Shown here one piece after another: positions 12,182-13,055 of a stretch of 13,055 nt of DNA. The stretch covers positions 1 to 13,055 of the forward strand of contig CAZFLM010000128.1 of assembly GCA_964519955.1 (NCBI GenBank), read 5' to 3'. The notes under the pieces were generated by a model, which was not told where the DNA came from, made no database searches, and worked only from the letters and a program-made list of their open reading frames with translations. This stretch comes from CAZFLM01 sp964519955 (GTDB lineage: Bacteria; Armatimonadota; Chthonomonadetes; Chthonomonadales; CAJBBX01). Positions within the stretch are counted from its first letter, which is position 1, and every line of letters starts with the position of its first letter. Position numbers and translations under genes: made by a program.

Positions 12182-13055
12182 CTAGCCCTTGCCGAGGAAC
12201 GTGCCCTCGCGCAGTTCCGCGAACGCGCGCTGGAGTTCCTCCTGCGTGTTCATGACGATGGGGCCGCGCCAGGCGACCGGCTCGTGCAGCGGCTCGCCCG
12301 ACACCAGCAGGAACCGGACGCCCTCCTCTCCGGCCTGCACCACCACCTCATCGCCGCTGTCGAAGAGGACCAGCGACCGGTTGCCCACGTCCGCGGCCGG
12401 TGAGGTGCCCGCCGCGCTCACGAGTTCCGTCGGCGCGGACTGCGGCTCCGACGCCCCGATGAAGCGCCCGCTCCCCGCGAACACGTAGGCGAACGCGGTG
12501 CTCGTCGTCTCTACCGGCAGGCGCTTCTGCTTGCCGGCGGGCACCGACACGTCGACGTAGACTGGGTCCGCGGCGATGCCCTCAACCGGCCCGCGCGTTC
12601 CCCAGAGGCTCCCGCACACGACACGCACCTGCGTCCCATCGTCATCGGTGACCTCCGGGATGTCGGGCGCCTTGACCTCCTGGTAGCGCGGTGCGGTCAT
12701 TCTGAGCGCCGCCGGCAGATTGGCCCAGAGCTGGAACCCGTGCATGCGTCCGGCCTCGTCCCCCCGCGGCATCTCCTGGTGGACGATTCCGCGGCCCGCC
12801 GTCATCCACTGGATGTCTCCCGCTCCGATCGTGCCGGAGTTGCCCATGCTGTCGCCGTGCGCCACCGTGCCCGCGAGCACATAGGTGATGGTCTCGATGC
12901 CCCGGTGGGGGTGCCACGGGAAGCCGGCGAGGTAGTCTGCCGGATCGTCGCCTCGGAAGTCATCGAGAAGCAGGAACGGATCGGTCGCCTCGGTGTCGCC
13001 GAAGCCGAACGCGCGCCGCAGGCGTACTCCGGCCCCCTCGACAGTCGGGACCGAC
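12182..13055 (-). CDS. Pirin family protein, missing the first residues
   Basis: A bicupin protein of which 290 residues are visible; the start lies beyond the right edge, probably by only some 10-20 codons. Numbering from the first visible residue, FPWHPHRGIETITYVLAG is at 45-62 and supplies His48 and His50. MTAGRGIVHQEMP supplies His92 and Glu94. These four are the iron-binding residues of pirins, with the expected spacing of about 44. The second cupin (VDVSVPAGKQKRLPVE, AYVFAGSGRFIG, SLVLFDSGDEVVVQAGEEGVRFLLVSG) is complete, and the usual C-terminal GPIVMNTQEELQRAFAELREG is present. Bacterial pirins are cytoplasmic; some act as quercetin 2,3-dioxygenases, others as redox- or metabolism-linked regulators. 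Which applies here cannot be decided. Confidence 0.93.
   Translation of the reverse strand, partial: SVPTVEGAGVRLRRAFGFGDTEATDPFLLLDDFRGDDPADYLAGFPWHPHRGIETITYVLAGTVAHGDSMGNSGTIGAGDIQWMTAGRGIVHQEMPRGDEAGRMHGFQLWANLPAALRMTAPRYQEVKAPDIPEVTDDDGTQVRVVCGSLWGTRGPVEGIAADPVYVDVSVPAGKQKRLPVETTSTAFAYVFAGSGRFIGASEPQSAPTELVSAAGTSPAADVGNRSLVLFDSGDEVVVQAGEEGVRFLLVSGEPLHEPVAWRGPIVMNTQEELQRAFAELREGTFLGKG

Overview
This is a G+C-rich window (roughly two thirds G+C by eye). It carries good Shine-Dalgarno sequences, several GTG starts and short intergenic gaps, so the organism is bacterial. The gene mix is a DUF4139 exported protein, an oligogalacturonate-lyase-like propeller, a Tat-exported GHL6/beta-galactosidase-trimerisation hydrolase, a LamG plus DUF1680-like barrel protein and a uroporphyrinogen-decarboxylase-family methyltransferase-like protein. 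That mix recalls uncultured polysaccharide degraders such as Armatimonadota, Planctomycetota or Hydrogenedentota. This placement is inference from gene content; there is no rRNA or other marker gene in the window.

Layout. Positions 1-153 (-) hold the N-terminus of a URO-D-family protein. Positions 308-826 (+) encode a small DUF6714-like protein, followed by two hairpins in a convergent gap. Positions 1090-3279 (-) encode a secreted DUF4139 protein, divergent from the PL22-like protein at 3402-4583 (+). A small secreted protein of unknown function follows (4815-5273 +); its signal peptide lies upstream of any usable in-frame start codon. It ends in a strong 18-bp hairpin. Next is a two-gene minus-strand operon, read right to left: a Tat-exported glycoside-hydrolase-like protein (5868-8075), then 16 nt later a degenerate receiver-like protein (5441-5851). 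Divergent from it, across a 272-bp gap filled with short repeats, is the 813-residue LamG/barrel protein (8348-10789 +). A 122-bp inverted-repeat element, an HD-domain protein (10956-11513 +) and a protein of unknown function (11569-12177 +) follow. The right edge is a nearly complete pirin gene (12182 to the window end, -).

How the genes may work together. The PL22-like propeller, the GHL6-type hydrolase and the LamG/barrel protein look like accessory plant-polysaccharide (pectin- or arabinan-type) enzymes. The locus has no visible transporter, SusCD pair or classical regulator. The other genes (HD, pirin, DUF6714, DUF4139) are probably independent.

The items most worth a second look are the two repeat-bearing gaps (8140-8262 and 10810-10931), the out-of-frame start of the small secreted protein, the receiver-like protein lacking a phospho-acceptor next to an exported hydrolase, and the barrel protein lacking the GH127 cysteine motif. 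I did not find a defence, CRISPR or transposon system.
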